DNA from: JBDUDR01 sp040002845
Lineage (GTDB): Bacteria > Actinomycetota > Actinomycetes > Propionibacteriales > Nocardioidaceae
Assembly (NCBI GenBank): GCA_040002845.1
Contig: JBDUDR010000068.1
Span: 1-13,908 of the forward strand
Direction: 5' to 3'
DNA: 13,908 nucleotides
Shown here: piece by piece, positions 12,896-13,908 of the stretch
How the letters are laid out: each line of letters opens with the position of its first letter
How positions within the stretch are numbered: position 1 is the first letter of the stretch
Position numbers and translations under genes: made by a program
The notes under the pieces: generated by a model
Told to the model about the DNA's origin: nothing
Database searches by the model: none
What the model saw: only the letters and a program-made list of their open reading frames with translations

Positions 12896-13908
12896 ATGCC
12901 TTCGCCTGCCGTTGACATCGAAGCCGCCGGACGCACGCTGCGTGTGTCCAATCCCGACCGGGTGATGTATCCCGCGACAGACAAGACTCCCGCTGTGACC
13001 AAGCTCGACGTGGTCACGTACTACCTGAGCGTCGCAGACGGGATCATGACCGCCGTGCGCCACCGTCCCACCACCTTGGAGCGTTGGCCGAAGGGGGTCG
13101 TCGAGGGAGTCAAGCTCGCGACTCGGGCCGACAACCGCGGTGACGCCTTCTACCAGAAGCGGGTTCCCAAGGGCGCTCCGCCGTACGTCGAGACGGCACA
13201 GATCGCGTTTCCGTCCGGCCGCTTCGCCGACGAGGTCTGCCCGACCGAGCCGGCCGTGGTGGCCTGGGCGGCGCAGCTGGGCACCATCACCTTCCACCCA
13301 TGGCCGGTGCGTCGCGACGACGTCGATCATCCTGACGAGATGCGCATCGACCTCGACCCGCAGCCTGGCACGGACTTCGCTGACGCGGTCCGCGTCGCGA
13401 CCGAGGCTCGAGGGCTGCTCGAAGACCTGGCGTACGTGGGCTTTCCCAAGACCTCGGGGAAGAGCGGGCTGCACATCTATCTGCGCGTCGAGCCTCGCTG
13501 GACGTTCACAGATGTCCGTCATGCTGCCATTGCGTTCGGCCGTGAGCTGGAGCGAAGGATGCCGGGCCAGGTGACCACCAAGTGGTGGAAGGAAGAGCGT
13601 GGCGAGAGGATATTCGTCGACTTCAACCAGAACAGCCGTGACCGCACTATTGCGAGCGCCTACAGCTTGCGTCCCCTCCCGTGGGCACCGGTATCGACTC
13701 CCCTGCGATGGGAAGAGCTCGACGCCGTCGATCCTCGCGATCTGACCATCGCCACGGTCCCCGCGAGGTACGCCGAGATCGGGGACCCGCACGCGGAGAT
13801 CGACTCGGTCGCCCACTCACTCGAACCACTGCTGGACATGTACGCGCGCGACGACGTCGCTGGCCTGGGAGACATGCCCTACCCGCCGGAGTACCCGAAG
13901 ATGCCTGG
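12896..13908 (+). CDS. LigD-type polymerase-domain protein (primase-polymerase), 3' end outside the window
   Basis: The frame is open from ATG 12896 to the window edge (337 codons visible). It encodes an archaeo-eukaryotic primase-type polymerase like the Pol module of bacterial NHEJ ligase LigD, which fills in and adds nucleotides at DNA ends. The N-terminal part has TTLERWPKGV and FYQKRVPKGAPP. The catalytic triad appears intact: Asp152 and Asp154 in RIDLDPQPG, Asp242 in RIFVDFNQN. SGKSGLHIYL (187-196, with His193) is the nucleotide-binding motif, and RTIASAYSLRP closes the domain. The visible end (PYPPEYPKMPG) is close to where stand-alone Pol homologues end, so a stand-alone protein is more likely than a full ligase fusion, but this cannot be decided here. 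No ku gene is in view. Translation is probably leaderless. Confidence 0.9.
   Translation, partial: MPSPAVDIEAAGRTLRVSNPDRVMYPATDKTPAVTKLDVVTYYLSVADGIMTAVRHRPTTLERWPKGVVEGVKLATRADNRGDAFYQKRVPKGAPPYVETAQIAFPSGRFADEVCPTEPAVVAWAAQLGTITFHPWPVRRDDVDHPDEMRIDLDPQPGTDFADAVRVATEARGLLEDLAYVGFPKTSGKSGLHIYLRVEPRWTFTDVRHAAIAFGRELERRMPGQVTTKWWKEERGERIFVDFNQNSRDRTIASAYSLRPLPWAPVSTPLRWEELDAVDPRDLTIATVPARYAEIGDPHAEIDSVAHSLEPLLDMYARDDVAGLGDMPYPPEYPKMP

Overview
The window is ordinary chromosomal DNA from a high-GC actinomycete-type bacterium (Actinomycetota). Supporting this are the strong G/C third-position bias, which produces many antisense shadow frames, frequent GTG starts, a protoporphyrinogen/coproporphyrinogen oxidase directly followed by an actinobacterial-type coproheme decarboxylase, and a stand-alone-looking LigD-type polymerase gene. 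I see no tRNA, rRNA, CRISPR array, transposase or phage gene. The genus cannot be fixed from the sequence alone.

Left part (1-5794): a heme-biosynthesis neighbourhood. hemE (65-1147,+) is followed by a convergent DUF4349 lipoprotein gene (1155-2093,-), a divergent small secreted-repeat lipoprotein gene (2269-2802,+), a 65-residue membrane protein gene (2847-3044,-), then hemY/cgoX (about 3132-4589,+) with hemQ/chdC 4 bp behind it (4594-5346,+), and a convergent msrB (5360-5794,-). HemE makes coproporphyrinogen III, HemY/CgoX oxidises it to coproporphyrin III, and ChdC decarboxylates coproheme to heme b. The ferrochelatase step is not in the window.

Right part (5958-12738, all minus strand): a compact six-gene aerobic carbon monoxide dehydrogenase operon, read coxM-coxS-coxL-xdhC/coxF-like-coxD-coxE. 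The first four junctions are 4-bp stop/start overlaps and the last has a 2-bp gap. CoxL carries AYACSFR, the signature of form I (true Mo-Cu) CO dehydrogenase. The most unusual gene is the XdhC-family maturation factor, which has a C-terminal YHS (Cys-rich, metal-binding type) domain. This could link it to copper delivery for the Mo-Cu centre. A 14-bp inverted repeat sits directly behind the coxE stop.

Far right (12896-13908,+): the start of a LigD-like polymerase-domain gene, divergent from the cox operon and cut by the window edge.

Regulatory structure is the least expected part of the window. (i) hemE, msrB and the ligD-like gene each have a TANNNT -10 hexamer exactly 6 nt before the start codon and no good Shine-Dalgarno, as expected for leaderless mRNAs. 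(ii) The divergent lipoprotein pair has two face-to-face ECF-sigma-like promoters (GAACC-N16-CGT on both strands), each placed so that a short leader with a good Shine-Dalgarno results. (iii) The hemY leader contains two mutually exclusive perfect hairpins, a Shine-Dalgarno inside one of them, and a 16-codon overlapping ORF, a geometry that could act as a translational switch.
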